Below, piece after piece: positions 42,069-50,777 of a DNA stretch of 64,000 bases. Positions within the stretch are counted from its first letter, which is position 1, and every line of letters starts with the position of its first letter. The translations under genes were made by a program, and so were the position numbers. The notes under the pieces are model-generated. The model did no database searches and was not told where the DNA came from. It saw nothing but the letters and a program-made list of their open reading frames with translations. Origin of the DNA: UBA10161 sp038891035 (GTDB taxonomy: Archaea > Micrarchaeota > Micrarchaeia > Anstonellales > Anstonellaceae); contig JAWAEW010000001.1 of assembly GCA_038891035.1 (NCBI GenBank), positions 36,425 to 100,424 of the forward strand. The letters are read 5' to 3'.

Positions 42069-42452
42069 ATGGAAAATTATCACGGCCCTTCAGGTTCTAC
42101 AATCAAAGGAACTGGTGGAAAGAGAGGCAAGCACAATGACAAAAAACTGAGGATGGTTGGCGGCCCATTTACTGCCACCAAAGTAGGAAAACAAGATATA
42201 AGACAGATGCAGCGCAAGAGGGGCAACACCTTCAAAGTAAAGTTGAAAACTGCCCATTTTGCTAACGTACTTGGGAAAGACGGCAAAATACACAAAGTCT
42301 CAATAAGGACAGTACTTGAAACTCCAGACAACCGGCACTATGCCCGTCAAAATATCATTACAAAAGGAGCAATAATTGATACCGAACTTGGAAAAGCCAA
42401 AGTTATCAACCGCGTTGGTCAAGATGGAGTAATAAATGCAAGGCTTCTATGA
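42069..42452 (+). CDS. rps8e: Ribosomal protein eS8
   Basis: A 127-residue small-subunit ribosomal protein. The archaeal eS8 pattern is clear: KGTGGKRGKHNDKKLRMVGG, then RQMQRKRGNTFKVKLK and NRHYARQNIITKGAIIDTELGKAKVINRVGQDGVINARLL. The ATG at 42069 is set by GGAGG eight bases upstream; an earlier in-frame ATG at 42048 would overlap the leader. It has its own promoter and sits alone between minus-strand genes. Confidence 0.94.
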   Translation: MENYHGPSGSTIKGTGGKRGKHNDKKLRMVGGPFTATKVGKQDIRQMQRKRGNTFKVKLKTAHFANVLGKDGKIHKVSIRTVLETPDNRHYARQNIITKGAIIDTELGKAKVINRVGQDGVINARLL

Positions 42453-42456
42453 AAGC

Positions 42457-43608
42457 TCATGAAAGAATGATGGAAGGCACTATTATAAGTCCCATCACAT
42501 GAGTTCTTCTTATTCCAAGCAAAGGTGGCAGAAGGCCTGCAGCTGTGCATGTTGCAAAAAGCACCAACCCAAGCCAGTCGCAGATTATCCAGACAGCAAT
42601 CATCAAATAGCAAAGCACCACAAGCCCAAGCATCTTTGAGTTTAAATGAGCATATGTGCTTTTGGCAAGTCTCATTACAATCATCGAAGAAACCGCAAGC
42701 GAAAGAATGATCAGCCCAATTGCAATCGGCACTTGCTGGGCCCCTATAGGATAAACTTGGTTTATTAGTGCAATCGTACCTTCCCTTGCCTTTCCTATTG
42801 AAATATTTGCCGCAAAGGCAAAGATTGTATGTGAGGCGGCAATCGAGCTTGTCAGAGCAAGAAACTTTCTTGGGTCTTGAAGAGGTAGAAGTGCAGTTGC
42901 AAATACTGCTATCTGGGCAGGGGCAGCAATGCCAGGAAGTAAATCCGACAGCAACCCAAGGGCAACCCCTGAAGCAATATACCAGTGGTAATCCAAAGAA
43001 ACTCTCGTATCTTTTTGAATAGGAAGCGGCTTGGTTGCACCAAAAGAAAGCAATATGCCGCTTGCAGCAAAAAGGCCAGCAAATGCAGCAAACAAAGGGT
43101 CATTTATTTGCCCTTCCAAAGTTACAATTCCTATCAGTCCACTTAGGGCAAAGACAAAGAAGGCAGCTGCGATTTTCCGAATCTCCTTTTCTGTTGTAAT
43201 TAGAAATGCAGAAGCTGCTGCTAAAATTAAAGCAGCATTTGGTCTTACAAGCTCATATACTGCAGGCAGAAAAACAGCTGCAAAGTGGAAAAGCAGTGCC
43301 GCAAGCACCGTGGCAGCCATCAAAGAAGAAGTGCATACGTAAAGAGCCTCCAATCCTCTGCCTTCAAGAGACATCCGATGCCCAGGCAAAGCAGACACAA
43401 CCACACTTTCATCTGGGATAGAAAGAAAGATGGATGGAAAAAATTGGAATGCCAAATGCGCACCTACTACCGCAGCAAGAATATAGAACATACTGGATTC
43501 CTGGATTGGCAAGGCTGCCACCACAGAAGCAATTGTATTGGCATGAATCCCTGGCAGCAAGCCGGAAAAAGCACCCAAAAGAATCCCTGCAATCAGCTCA
43601 AGAAGCAT
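42457..43608 (-). CDS. TctA/DUF112-family membrane permease
   Basis: A 383-residue polytopic membrane protein with about ten hydrophobic segments. It has the duplicated family signature GLLPGIHANT near residue 20 and DLLPGIAAPAQI near residue 235. Bacterial TctA is the large permease of tripartite tricarboxylate transporters; the archaeal relatives work without recognised partners and their cargo is unknown. It follows the OB-fold membrane protein by four bases and probably shares its transcript. It ends four bases from the eS8 stop. Confidence 0.8.
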   Translation of the reverse strand: MLLELIAGILLGAFSGLLPGIHANTIASVVAALPIQESSMFYILAAVVGAHLAFQFFPSIFLSIPDESVVVSALPGHRMSLEGRGLEALYVCTSSLMAATVLAALLFHFAAVFLPAVYELVRPNAALILAAASAFLITTEKEIRKIAAAFFVFALSGLIGIVTLEGQINDPLFAAFAGLFAASGILLSFGATKPLPIQKDTRVSLDYHWYIASGVALGLLSDLLPGIAAPAQIAVFATALLPLQDPRKFLALTSSIAASHTIFAFAANISIGKAREGTIALINQVYPIGAQQVPIAIGLIILSLAVSSMIVMRLAKSTYAHLNSKMLGLVVLCYLMIAVWIICDWLGLVLFATCTAAGLLPPLLGIRRTHVMGLIIVPSIILS

Positions 43609-43612
43609 AAAG

Positions 43613-43954
43613 TCACATTATCTTTATTCTTTCAGCTTCAATATAGCGAGTCATCTGGTAAATCTTCACCTTACCTGTCACCTCGACTTGGCTGCCTTTT
43701 CTTATAAGAAACGAAAGAGGCTCTTTTTTTGCATTTACTTTAATGCACACCCCATCGCTGCATATACTAAAGCCATTAGAAGTGACATTCTCTACTTCCC
43801 CTTGCAGCCTCACAAGCGTATTTTCTTTCTCCAAAAGAGCCTGTGGAACTGACACTTCAGTAGCGCGCTCCATGAAAATAAAAAGCACCGCAATCCCGCA
43901 GAATGCAATTAATGAGGCAATAAGTGCAATTCTTCCTTCGTCAAGCAATAGCAT
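43613..43954 (-). CDS. Membrane-anchored OB-fold protein
   Basis: A 113-residue protein. One N-terminal helix (LIASLIAFCGIAVLFIFM, residues 12-29) is followed by an OB-like beta domain: LVRLQGEVENVTSNGFSI, CIKVNAKKEPLSFLIRKGSQVEVTGKVKIYQMTRYIEAERI. The pattern of the second half is typical of short OB domains that bind nucleic acid or act as structural modules. The function is unknown. It is the first gene of a two-gene unit with the TctA-like permease. It is divergent from the deaminase gene. Confidence 0.65.
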   Translation of the reverse strand: MLLLDEGRIALIASLIAFCGIAVLFIFMERATEVSVPQALLEKENTLVRLQGEVENVTSNGFSICSDGVCIKVNAKKEPLSFLIRKGSQVEVTGKVKIYQMTRYIEAERIKIM

Positions 43955-43961
43955 CGCAACA

Positions 43962-43971
43962 GTTAATAAAC
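43962..43971 (+). promoter_or_regulatory. TATA-like box for the SAH/MTA deaminase gene
   Basis: GTTAATAAAC is centred about 27 bases before the ATG at 43993, with no ribosome-binding site; a leaderless message is likely. Confidence 0.4.
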
Positions 43972-43992
43972 CACGATATTAAAACATTTTTC

Positions 43993-45252
43993 ATGTCCTT
44001 GCTCATAAAGAATGCCACGCTTGTCTCAGGCAAAAAAGCAGACATTCTCATCGAAGAAAACAAGATAGTGGCTGTTCGTCCATCCATCAAAGCAAATGCA
44101 GAAGAACGAATAGATGCCTCATCAAAGCTAGCACTTCCCGGCTTTGTGAATTCCCACACTCACTGCCCCATGACTCTTCTGCGCGGCTTTGCAGAAGACA
44201 TGCGCCTTGAAGAATGGCTTGAAAAGGTAAGAAAAAAAGAACAGAATTTTTCACCTGCCCAAGTTTACGCAGGAGCTCTTGTAGCATGCATAGAGATGCT
44301 CAAAAGTGGTACAACCTGCTTTTCAGACATGTATTTTCACATGGATGAGGTTGCAAAAGCCGTTTTGAACTGTGGTATTCGGGCAGTTTTGGCTTATGGG
44401 ATGGTGGATTTAGGAGATCATTCTGTTGCAAAATCCGAGCTTCAGAAAGCAGAAGCTTTCATATCCAAATGGAACGGCAAGGCAAACGGCAAAATAAAAT
44501 GCGCGGTTGCACCACATTCAATATATCTTTGTTCTGCCGAACTTCTCAAAGAGTCAAATCGCCTCTCGCAAAAATACAACCTTCCTCTTCACATACACCT
44601 TTCTGAAACCAGAAAAGAGGTTTTCGACTGCCTCAAAGCGACTGGCAAAAGGCCTGTCTTTTACCTCAATTCACTCAGAATTTTGTCAAAACGTCTAATA
44701 GCTGCGCATTGCTGCTGGCTTTCCAAGGAAGAAGTGAGGGTTTTGGCGAAAAGCAAATGCTCTGCTGCATTGTGCCCAGTTTCGAACATGAAGCTTGCAG
44801 GCGGAGGAGTCGCCCCACTCCCAGAAATGCAGGAGTTTGGCATGAACGTCTGCCTTGGGACAGACGGTGCAGCTTCAAACAACTCACTTTCCATGTTTGA
44901 TACAATGAAGGTGCTTGGTCTGATACAAAAAAATGCAAGATGGGACGCATCAATTGCCAAGCATGATTTTATCTTGAACGCAGCCACCCATTTTGGCTCA
45001 AATGCTTTAAGTATAAATGCAGGAAAAATAAAGCAGGGCTTTCTTGCAGACATAGTTCTTATTGATTTGAAGGCCACAAATCTGCTTCCTTGGCAAAATC
45101 ACACAGCTAACCTTATCTACTCTGCCCACCCAGGCAATGTAACAGATGTAATTGTAGATGGTCGGCAAGTAGTTTGCGAAGGAAAGCTTCTTACATTCGA
45201 TGAGGAAAAGGCAAAGGAAATTTTCCTTAAGCAGGTCCAATTGCTCAATTAA
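43993..45252 (+). CDS. S-adenosylhomocysteine/methylthioadenosine deaminase-type amidohydrolase
   Basis: A 419-residue zinc amidohydrolase. The motifs are FVNSHTHCPMTLLRGF (metal His pair), PHSIYLCSAEL, HIHLSETRKEV (third His) and LGTDGAASNNSLSMFD (catalytic Asp). These match the MTA/SAH deaminase (DadD/MtaD) branch, which deaminates SAH, MTA or 5'-deoxyadenosine. With MetK in the same window it could handle the by-products of SAM chemistry. Guanine- or cytosine-deaminase relatives cannot be fully excluded. Its TAA overlaps the PfkB kinase stop by four bases. Confidence 0.87.
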   Translation: MSLLIKNATLVSGKKADILIEENKIVAVRPSIKANAEERIDASSKLALPGFVNSHTHCPMTLLRGFAEDMRLEEWLEKVRKKEQNFSPAQVYAGALVACIEMLKSGTTCFSDMYFHMDEVAKAVLNCGIRAVLAYGMVDLGDHSVAKSELQKAEAFISKWNGKANGKIKCAVAPHSIYLCSAELLKESNRLSQKYNLPLHIHLSETRKEVFDCLKATGKRPVFYLNSLRILSKRLIAAHCCWLSKEEVRVLAKSKCSAALCPVSNMKLAGGGVAPLPEMQEFGMNVCLGTDGAASNNSLSMFDTMKVLGLIQKNARWDASIAKHDFILNAATHFGSNALSINAGKIKQGFLADIVLIDLKATNLLPWQNHTANLIYSAHPGNVTDVIVDGRQVVCEGKLLTFDEEKAKEIFLKQVQLLN

Positions 45253-46175
45253 AAAGGTGCAGAGGTGCCCACCCGCTGTATTGCTTTGGTGGCAGCTATG
45301 CACCCAAGCTTTGCAGCTGAAAAAGGCGAGTAGCCTCTTACAATGCCATAGATTGCACCTGCAGCATAGGCATCTCCTGCACCCGTTGTATCTACCACAC
45401 GTGCTTTTATTGCAGGCACAAAAAACTTTTCATTCTTGTAAAGCAATATCGAGCCTTCCCTCCCTTTTTTTATGAATATTGCAGCCGACGGCTTGAAGTC
45501 TGCCGCCTCTGTTTCCTCATCGAAAAAAGCAGATGCTTCCTCTTCGTTCATCAATATTATGTCTGCATACTTTCTTGCAATTTCTTTTAGCATGCTTCTT
45601 TTCTTTTTGACCATTTTCCAGCTTTCAAGGCCAAATGCAACTTTTTTTTCTCTGCTTTTTGCGATTTTGACAAGTTTGAGAGCAGTCTTGGCAGTAAGCG
45701 AAGGCACACCTAAAGTTATAGAAGTGACAAACAGCATCTTTGCCTCTCTTAAAGCTTGCACCTCTGCTTTGCTGTATTTTGTGCCAACACCTAAATTTGC
45801 GCAAAACGTCCTTTCTTTGTCCGGAGTAATCAGCACAAGTATTTTGCCTGTCTTGCCGCGTTTCACCTGCACAAATGGCAACACTTTGTCCTGCCGAAGG
45901 CTTTCGATGAACCTTCTTCCTTCTTCGTCATCTCCTACAGCACCGCAATAGCCGCAGCTTCCTCCCATAGCAGAGAACCATTCGCAAAAGTTCCTTGCAT
46001 TGTCTCCCGGACAGATTAAAGTGATTTTCTTTCTCATATCATGCAGCAGCCGCTCAAGCTTTATGGATGGAAAATAATTAGTCGCCCCCGCAGCCAGTCC
46101 AAGGCTTTCAAGCTCTTGGCGGCCAACTTTTGCATAAAAATCAATTATCGGCGTGCCAATTGCAAGCACATCCAT
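45249..46175 (-). CDS. PfkB-family sugar/nucleoside kinase
   Basis: A 308-residue ribokinase-family protein. The N-terminal VLAIGTPIIDFYAKV, the substrate region CPGDNARNFCEWFSAMGGSCGYCGAVGDD, NEEEASAFF and the catalytic VVDTTGAGDAYAAGAIYG (base Asp in GAGD) are all present. The closest pattern is the adenosine kinase branch, but ribokinase-like substrates are possible. It converges on the SAH/MTA deaminase gene, which would fit purine nucleoside salvage; this is inference. Confidence 0.85.
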   Translation of the reverse strand: MDVLAIGTPIIDFYAKVGRQELESLGLAAGATNYFPSIKLERLLHDMRKKITLICPGDNARNFCEWFSAMGGSCGYCGAVGDDEEGRRFIESLRQDKVLPFVQVKRGKTGKILVLITPDKERTFCANLGVGTKYSKAEVQALREAKMLFVTSITLGVPSLTAKTALKLVKIAKSREKKVAFGLESWKMVKKKRSMLKEIARKYADIILMNEEEASAFFDEETEAADFKPSAAIFIKKGREGSILLYKNEKFFVPAIKARVVDTTGAGDAYAAGAIYGIVRGYSPFSAAKLGCIAATKAIQRVGTSAPF

Positions 46176-46194
46176 AGCACAATTTGATGATAGG

Positions 46195-46205
46195 ATTTTA
46201 AATAG
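46195..46205 (+). promoter_or_regulatory. TATA-like box for the pilus locus
   Basis: ATTTTAAATAG lies 47-57 bases before the ATG at 46252. The leader carries TTTCGGAGGG, the same ribosome-binding site style as eS8, suggesting strong expression. Confidence 0.45.
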
Positions 46206-46251
46206 TCTTGCAGTCTTTTCTTCGGTTCCAGCAAAGTTTCGGAGGGTTTTT

Positions 46252-47778
46252 ATGGTTGAGCAAAAAAAGCACCCCCCTTCTCGAGGAGGTGTTTTGGATT
46301 CTTATGTTTTCGACAACGAAGGCATTCAGGTTCTAGCAAAAATAATTTCCAAAGAAGGAGAATACGTTCCACTTTATGAAGTTAATGTTCGCGAGCTTTC
46401 TGAAGGGACTAGGCTTGTTTTGAATCAGCTGAAAGGAGAGCTAATTACTACTGTAAAACTTGATATCACTGAGATTATGGACCCAAAGAAAAGAGACGAA
46501 GTCCGAAGAAAATTCGAAGCAAAAGCACATTTCCTTTTAAGCAAGCACTTTCCCACACTTTCTGAATCTGACAAAAAGGTCCTCACTTCATACCTTATCC
46601 AAAACTCGCTTGGTCTGGGAGACCTTGAGCCACTGCTTCATGATGAAAACCTGGAAGAAATAGCAATCAATTCTGCAACAGAGCCGGTTTGGGTATATCA
46701 CAAAAAGCACGGTTGGTGCAAAACTAATATCTGGCTCAAAAGCGAAGAGGCAATTTACGATATTTCCGCAATGATTGGCAGAAGAATTGGAAAGCAGATA
46801 AACCTGCTTAATCCAGTGATGGATGCTCATCTTGCAACTGGTGACCGTGTAAATGCCACACTTTATCCTGTTTCTTCATTTGGCAACACTCTCACCATAA
46901 GGAAATTTTCAAGGAATCCCTGGACCATTCCATATTTGATAGAGCTTAACTGCATCTCGCCTCATGTTGCAGGATTGATTTGGCTTTGCATCCAAAATGA
47001 GCTTTCAATACTGGTTTCAGGTGGGACAGGGTCAGGCAAAACCTCTTTCCTGAACGCAATTGCTTGCCTTATCCCACCAAACCAGCGCATCATATCAATA
47101 GAGGATACTCGCGAGCTTACTCTCCCAAGTTTCCTTCAATGGGTTCCGCTTGTGACAAGAGAGCCAAATGCCGAAGGGAAAGGAGAAATTACCATGCTGG
47201 ATCTTCTTGTAAATTCTTTGAGAATGAGGCCAGATCGGATTATTCTTGGTGAGGTGCGCAAGCAGCGAGAGGCAGAAATCCTTTTTGAGGCAATGCATAC
47301 TGGGCATTCAGTATATGCTACCTTGCATGCTGACAATGCGGCAGAGACTATTACGCGACTAACCACTCCTCCGATTTCCATGCCGCGCGAAAGCCTATCT
47401 GCATTATCTGCAATAGTGGTTCAGTTTAGGCATCGCAGGCTCAACATACGCAGAACTCTGGAGTTTGCAGAGGTTCAAAAAGGAGGCGAGATCAACACTC
47501 TATATCGCTGGGATGTAAAAAGCGACAGAATAATGGAAGTAGGCAAGATGCTTACTCTTTCACAGACCCTCTCGCTTTACGCAGGCCTCACACAAAAAGA
47601 GATAGAACAGGATGTAGCAGACAAGGCAAAGATACTGAATTGGATGGTGAAAAGAGGCCTAAAAAGCGTGGAAACAGTCGGCCATATTATATCTCAATAT
47701 TACATGGACCCTGAGGAAATCCTTTCATTAGCAACTAAAAACGCAGAGTGGCAAGAGGAGGCAGAGCACAAAGAGTAG
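46252..47778 (+). CDS. Type II/IV secretion system ATPase (TadA/GspE-like)
   Basis: A 508-residue hexameric assembly ATPase. The N-terminal 240 residues include ELSEGTRLVLNQLKGE and GLGDLEPLLHDENLEEIAIN. The Walker A site is VSGGTGSGKTSFL (257-264), the Asp box is ISIEDTREL, and Walker B is RPDRIILGEVRKQREAEILFEAM, followed by HTGHSVYATLHADNA. This is the motor class that builds archaeal type IV pili, archaella or Tad pili. It heads a five-gene locus with two membrane platform proteins and a class III prepilin. Start: ATG with GGAGG six bases upstream. Confidence 0.92.
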   Translation: MVEQKKHPPSRGGVLDSYVFDNEGIQVLAKIISKEGEYVPLYEVNVRELSEGTRLVLNQLKGELITTVKLDITEIMDPKKRDEVRRKFEAKAHFLLSKHFPTLSESDKKVLTSYLIQNSLGLGDLEPLLHDENLEEIAINSATEPVWVYHKKHGWCKTNIWLKSEEAIYDISAMIGRRIGKQINLLNPVMDAHLATGDRVNATLYPVSSFGNTLTIRKFSRNPWTIPYLIELNCISPHVAGLIWLCIQNELSILVSGGTGSGKTSFLNAIACLIPPNQRIISIEDTRELTLPSFLQWVPLVTREPNAEGKGEITMLDLLVNSLRMRPDRIILGEVRKQREAEILFEAMHTGHSVYATLHADNAAETITRLTTPPISMPRESLSALSAIVVQFRHRRLNIRRTLEFAEVQKGGEINTLYRWDVKSDRIMEVGKMLTLSQTLSLYAGLTQKEIEQDVADKAKILNWMVKRGLKSVETVGHIISQYYMDPEEILSLATKNAEWQEEAEHKE

Positions 47779-47800
47779 CCACCTGCAGAAGTGAATAATT

Positions 47801-49831
47801 ATGGCAGAAGACTTTCTTCCCAGCTTTGCCGAACTTTTAAGGCAAGCAAAAGACCTTGAAAAAAGGCAAATTCAAATCCAGCCAAGCAAAATTTCTGATA
47901 CGCTCGATGCTCCCGGCTCGCCAATCTTTCCCGCAGAGTTTGAGCAATATACAGCTGCCTATCTGCTTGCTGAAGCTCAGAAAGTAGAGCGAAAGGCTCA
48001 ATTTGAAATGCTGAAAAAACAACAAATAGTACAGCCCCAGCCTTCAGACAAGGAAAAGATAGTGCAGGAGCTAACCCAGTTTGCACAATGGCAGCCCACA
48101 ATGCAAGCAGAAGAAGCCAAGCAAGAACAAAAAGAAGAACCAATTCATTCTCCGTCTTTGCCCACACAGCCTGCTGTAGCAGAACCTCCTTCTGTTCAAG
48201 AGGATGAGCAGAAGTCATCCACGGTTGAAACAAAAGCAAGTCAGCCAAAGGCACAGTTGAGCCTATCTTCAAAGCTTTCGCCACGGCTGCGAGCAATAAT
48301 AGAGGAGAAACTAAGAAAAGAAGAGGAGGAAAAAGCACAAGCACAGCCGAAACTGGACATTCAGCAAGAAGAAGTGCAGCAACAGCCTTCTCCTTCGATT
48401 GAATCTGAGAAGAAGCCTCAGCAACCGCACTCCATTCTGAAAGAGGAGCCAAAGAAACAGGAACAGAAGGAAAAAGAACCTCCGCATGAGAAATCTGAGG
48501 CTCCCGAAGAATCTTTCATCTCAATTGAAGCCCCACTTTTAATCAAGCCGCTTTTCCCAGAGCAAAAGAGTCAAGCTGTAAATAATGAAGCGCAAAAGAG
48601 AATCGAGAAGATTTCCAGAATAATAGATGAGCTATCGACAGACAAATACAAAGCCCAGGCAATCTCTTTACCTCGGCAAAAGACAGTCCAGACAAAGCAA
48701 CCCGATGAAGAAATCGACGAATCAATAGCAAGCCTGATAAAGGATCTAAAAAGAAGCCAGTCAAAAAAGAAAAAGTCAGAAAAGAAGAAACTACTCAAGA
48801 CAGAGCCGGCTGTTCAGACAAGCACAAAAAAGCAAGTGCAAAAACCAAAGCAAAAACAGACTCAGCCTCAGCCAGCCGCCCCTATCCAACAGCCAACCCA
48901 AACCTCTTCCAAAGCTCAAACATCAAAAAATCAACTTGTCTATCCAACTTCCCTTCTTCAAAGCAAGATGCAACCCAAGTCAAAAGAGATATCAAATCCA
49001 AGGCAACCTTCATCACAGCCAAGCGCTCAGCTGAAACCAATACAAAAGCCAAAACAGATTTCTCAACTAAAAGTGCCTCCAAAACAAACTCAAGCCCCGA
49101 TTTCTCAACCTATCTCAAGGCTTAGTGGACTGCAAACTCTACCTCAAAAACAAGTTTTAACTCATGGCCAGGATGAGGTCCAGAGTCGCAAAGAGACCCC
49201 ACTCTTTCAAGCTCAATCTTCTGCAAGAAGACCTAGGATTTTGCCTGGAGGAATTACTGCAAGTGGAATCAAAACCTATATACCACCTGCAAGGACAGCA
49301 GTTCAGCCTCACAGCATACAGCCTTCTGTTGCTCCCAAAAAGAGAGCAGTCAGCACTCCAACTGAGGTGATGCCAAAGGAACAGCAGCCAGCTGAAGACA
49401 CAAGCAAGCTGCAAAAAGTAGCGCCTTCACAGACCATACAGCAGCAGTCAAAAGAGATCCCCCCTGCAGATCTCCCTCCAGATGACGATTTGGAAATTCC
49501 AAAGCCTCCACCTGAAGAGACCGAGCTTCAGCCGTCCTCTTACCAAGAAGCAAAAGAAGAATTTAGACATAAGATTGAAGCTGAAAGCATAAAAGAGAAG
49601 ACAAAAGAGGAATACGAGGCTATGCTTGAGCAATATGCAAAAGAAAATATGATTTGGCTATATGAAATTTATTCAATGGGAGGGATCCCTAAGGAAGATT
49701 TCCTTCAGAAAGTGAAGGAAAAGCTTGAGCAGGATCAGGCTCGCAGCAGTCAGCAACAACCGCAGGAAGCTCCCTCCAACCCTGCCTTTGCCAACCTCAA
49801 TCGCGAAATAGACAAGAGATATAAAAAGTAA
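47801..49831 (+). CDS. 676-residue Gln/Pro/Lys-rich disordered protein in the pilus locus
   Basis: A low-complexity protein dominated by Gln, Pro, Lys, Ser and Glu. The N-terminus (FLPSFAELLRQAKDLEKRQ) and the C-terminus (KEEYEAMLEQYAKENMIWLYEIYSMGGIPKEDF) look folded and helical; the 500 residues between them do not. There is no signal peptide or membrane segment, so it is probably cytoplasmic. It lies between the ATPase and the platform proteins, so it may connect the motor to other components. No family is recognised. The few stop codons in the opposite strand create a false 217-codon frame. Confidence 0.7.
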   Translation: MAEDFLPSFAELLRQAKDLEKRQIQIQPSKISDTLDAPGSPIFPAEFEQYTAAYLLAEAQKVERKAQFEMLKKQQIVQPQPSDKEKIVQELTQFAQWQPTMQAEEAKQEQKEEPIHSPSLPTQPAVAEPPSVQEDEQKSSTVETKASQPKAQLSLSSKLSPRLRAIIEEKLRKEEEEKAQAQPKLDIQQEEVQQQPSPSIESEKKPQQPHSILKEEPKKQEQKEKEPPHEKSEAPEESFISIEAPLLIKPLFPEQKSQAVNNEAQKRIEKISRIIDELSTDKYKAQAISLPRQKTVQTKQPDEEIDESIASLIKDLKRSQSKKKKSEKKKLLKTEPAVQTSTKKQVQKPKQKQTQPQPAAPIQQPTQTSSKAQTSKNQLVYPTSLLQSKMQPKSKEISNPRQPSSQPSAQLKPIQKPKQISQLKVPPKQTQAPISQPISRLSGLQTLPQKQVLTHGQDEVQSRKETPLFQAQSSARRPRILPGGITASGIKTYIPPARTAVQPHSIQPSVAPKKRAVSTPTEVMPKEQQPAEDTSKLQKVAPSQTIQQQSKEIPPADLPPDDDLEIPKPPPEETELQPSSYQEAKEEFRHKIEAESIKEKTKEEYEAMLEQYAKENMIWLYEIYSMGGIPKEDFLQKVKEKLEQDQARSSQQQPQEAPSNPAFANLNREIDKRYKK

Positions 49832-49857
49832 TGCTTCAATTATGTGAGAGGGAATGC

Positions 49858-50775
49858 ATGGTCAACTCTGCGGCAAAGCAAAAAAAAGTTCATCAACCCC
49901 TTATCTCCCAGCCAATCAGAGAAGCAGAAAGCAAACCCAAAGAGCCAACTTTTTTCAGGAATTTTTTCAACTCAATTGCAGCATTTTTCCCAGAGCTTAA
50001 AAAAGACTTGATCCGCGCAGACATGAATTATACTCCAGCAGGATTTGTTCAACTTGCCCTAATCAATGCTTGCATCCTTGCATTTTTCTTTCTGATTGTC
50101 ACCTTTCTTTTCTTGCGTACAAACGAATCAGTAACTGTTCTGCTTCTTTTTCTCTTTCCGATTTACCTTGTTTTGTCCTTTCTTTATCTGATGCAATTTC
50201 CTAAAGCAAAAGCAAGCATTCGAGCAAAGAAAATAGACCAAGAGCTTGTTTTTGCAGGCAGGCACATGCTGATTGAGCTGAAAAGCGGTGTGCCTCTATT
50301 TGATGCCATGCTTGGGATTTCGCAAGATTATGGTGAAGTGTCCGTAGAATTCAACAAAATAGTCGAAAAAGTCACATTAGGAGTTCCTTTAGGGGTAGCT
50401 TTGCATGAAGTTGCAGAAAATAACCCATCACAGCATTTTAAAAGAGTAGTTTTGCAGATGGCAAATTCTCTTTCTTCAGGGGCAGATATCGCAGTTGCTC
50501 TTGAGGCAGTTTTAGACCAAATATCAAAAGAGCAACTAATAGAGCTGAAAGCTTACGGCCAAAAGCTTAATCCTTTGGTAATGTTTTTCATGATTTTTGG
50601 AATCATTCTTCCTTCGCTTGGCATAGCCTTTATGATTATCTTGGTCTCCTTTCTAGGCTCGGCAGTCACATTCACACAATTTTCGCTTTTTGGCTTCTTG
50701 CTTGCAATTGCTTTAATCCAATTTATCTTTCTTACAATGATAGAATCCTCTCGTCCAAAATTTGATGTGGGATAG
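49858..50775 (+). CDS. Type II secretion F-domain platform protein 1 (TadB/TadC-like)
   Basis: A 305-residue membrane protein. Two helices at about 70-115 (INACILAFFFLIVTFLFL and LLLFLFPIYLVLSFLYLM) precede a cytoplasmic T2SSF domain (LVFAGRHMLIELKSGVPLFDAM, VPLGVALHEVAENNP, ANSLSSGADIAVALEAVLDQI). Two more helices close it. It anchors the assembly ATPase in the membrane. The ATG at 49858 is chosen because GAGAGGGAATGC precedes it; an ATG at 49831 overlapping the upstream stop is the alternative. Confidence 0.83.
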   Translation: MVNSAAKQKKVHQPLISQPIREAESKPKEPTFFRNFFNSIAAFFPELKKDLIRADMNYTPAGFVQLALINACILAFFFLIVTFLFLRTNESVTVLLLFLFPIYLVLSFLYLMQFPKAKASIRAKKIDQELVFAGRHMLIELKSGVPLFDAMLGISQDYGEVSVEFNKIVEKVTLGVPLGVALHEVAENNPSQHFKRVVLQMANSLSSGADIAVALEAVLDQISKEQLIELKAYGQKLNPLVMFFMIFGIILPSLGIAFMIILVSFLGSAVTFTQFSLFGFLLAIALIQFIFLTMIESSRPKFDVG

Positions 50776-50777
50776 TT

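Noticed and set aside
47799..48452. A 217-codon open frame on the minus strand inside the disordered pilus-locus gene
   Set aside because: It is antisense to low-complexity Gln/Pro/Lys codons that rarely give stops on the other strand; its Leu/Ala-rich product has no signal, motif or ribosome-binding site.
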